Below are positions 5,698-6,097 of a stretch of DNA of 6,097 bases, in pieces. Position numbers and translations under genes: made by a program. Origin of the DNA: Colimorpha_A sp964630635 (GTDB lineage Bacteria; Bacillota; Clostridia; Oscillospirales; CAG-272); the NCBI GenBank assembly GCA_964630635.1, contig CAZVVM010000102.1:1-6097 (forward strand). The letters are read 5' to 3'. Each line of letters opens with the position of its first letter. Position 1 is the stretch's first letter. Below the pieces are notes generated by a model. It ran no database searches. It had not been told where the DNA came from and was given only the letters and a program-made list of their open reading frames with translations.

Positions 5698-6038
5698 GTT
5701 TCACCGCCTTCCCTTTTCTGCTTCTCTTCTTGTTCCTTTTTCCATTCTTCAAAAACTTTTTTGCCCTCGCCTGTTTGGAAGAACGCGATAATGTCGGGCA
5801 AGATCATTTCGGCAATCGCTTCAACTTCATCTTTTGGGATGCCAAGTTCACCGCGTTTATCCGTAAGAATTTCTATCAATCTGCGGCGAAACTCTGCCCA
5901 ATCTATTGTGGGTATATCCAAACTAATGCGAGAACAATTTTTGTCTTTAAGTATCTCAATTACTCTGCGCACGATTTCTTTCACGTAATTTTTTCCATCC
6001 TTCCCCAAATAAAAATTCATACGGCAAATGTCGAACAT
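5694..6038 (-). CDS. Small charged hypothetical protein upstream of the recombinase (114 residues, or 108 from the second ATG)
   Basis: I do not recognise the family. The protein has no membrane segment and looks largely helical. It opens with a Lys/Arg-rich helix (KNYVKEIVRRVIEILKDK), has a middle WAEFRRRLIEILTDKRGELG, and ends in a highly charged, probably coiled tail (EEWKKEQEEKQKREGGE). Its stop overlaps the recombinase GTG as GTGA, so the two are very likely co-expressed and it may be a cargo or accessory gene of the same mobile element. The start is unsure. The ATG at 6036-6038 has AAAGAGG touching it, too close to work well. The ATG at 6018-6020 overlaps the stop of a possible upstream gene as ATGA, which would fit coupled translation. 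Confidence 0.7.
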   Translation of the reverse strand: MFDICRMNFYLGKDGKNYVKEIVRRVIEILKDKNCSRISLDIPTIDWAEFRRRLIEILTDKRGELGIPKDEVEAIAEMILPDIIAFFQTGEGKKVFEEWKKEQEEKQKREGGET

Positions 6039-6097
6039 CCTCTTTCGTTTGTTGCAATTCTGCTACAAAATTTTCGATTTTTTGGCGTCATTCGGAC
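6017..6097 (-). CDS. Possible 3' end of an upstream gene (26 residues in window)
   Basis: One minus-strand frame is open from the window edge to a TGA at 6017-6019 that overlaps the second ATG of the small gene (ATGA). The 26 residues (ending NERGCSTFAV) are basic and match nothing I know. The other two frames stop at about 6091 and 6063, so an upstream gene could end in any of the three. The ATGA overlap is the only argument for this frame. Confidence 0.25.
   Translation of the reverse strand, partial: VRMTPKNRKFCSRIATNERGCSTFAV

Overview
The window looks like chromosomal DNA of an uncultured gut or rumen Clostridia (Bacillota, Oscillospirales/Christensenellales-like). This rests on strong AAGGAG-type ribosome binding sites, textbook TTGACA/TATAAT promoters, moderate GC, protein styles typical of that group (GH42 galactosidase, compact NagB, PstS-like binding protein, a recombinase of the 'ARYSSDNQREES' type) and a hairpin-rich intergenic repeat. 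The taxon is inferred from sequence style only.

Left part (1-2680): sugar and small-molecule catabolism. The 5' third of a GH42 beta-galactosidase gene runs off the left edge on the minus strand. It has a near-consensus promoter and a 22-bp inverted repeat over its -10 box. A 311-bp gap follows with a hairpin-rich element, a 7-bp tandem repeat and a strong bidirectional terminator. Next comes nagB (glucosamine-6-phosphate deaminase, minus strand), then a divergently transcribed amidohydrolase on the plus strand. The two promoters of this divergent pair lie about 60 bp apart. A hairpin with a T-run closes the amidohydrolase unit.

Right part (2736-6097): all genes are on the minus strand and the locus looks disturbed. 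Read in the direction of transcription (right to left), there is a possible gene tail at the edge, a small charged protein, a serine recombinase, a PstS-like membrane-anchored substrate-binding protein, and a 384-residue protein of unknown function. The recombinase is cut off early in its second domain and is fused in frame to about 44 residues of unrelated hydrophobic protein. That tail carries the Shine-Dalgarno of the next gene and ends directly against its ATG. I read it as the remaining 3' end of a membrane-protein gene that belonged to the substrate-binding protein's operon. The binding protein is itself broken by a one-base frameshift near 4545-4567. Together these suggest a mobile-element insertion or deletion that left a decaying locus.

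I found no rRNA, tRNA, CRISPR array or complete mobile element. No new biological system can be claimed from the sequence. The best leads are the recombinase/host-gene junction, the unknown 384-residue protein beside a phosphate-binding-like protein, the probable dispersed intergenic repeat and the operator-like palindrome upstream of the galactosidase gene.
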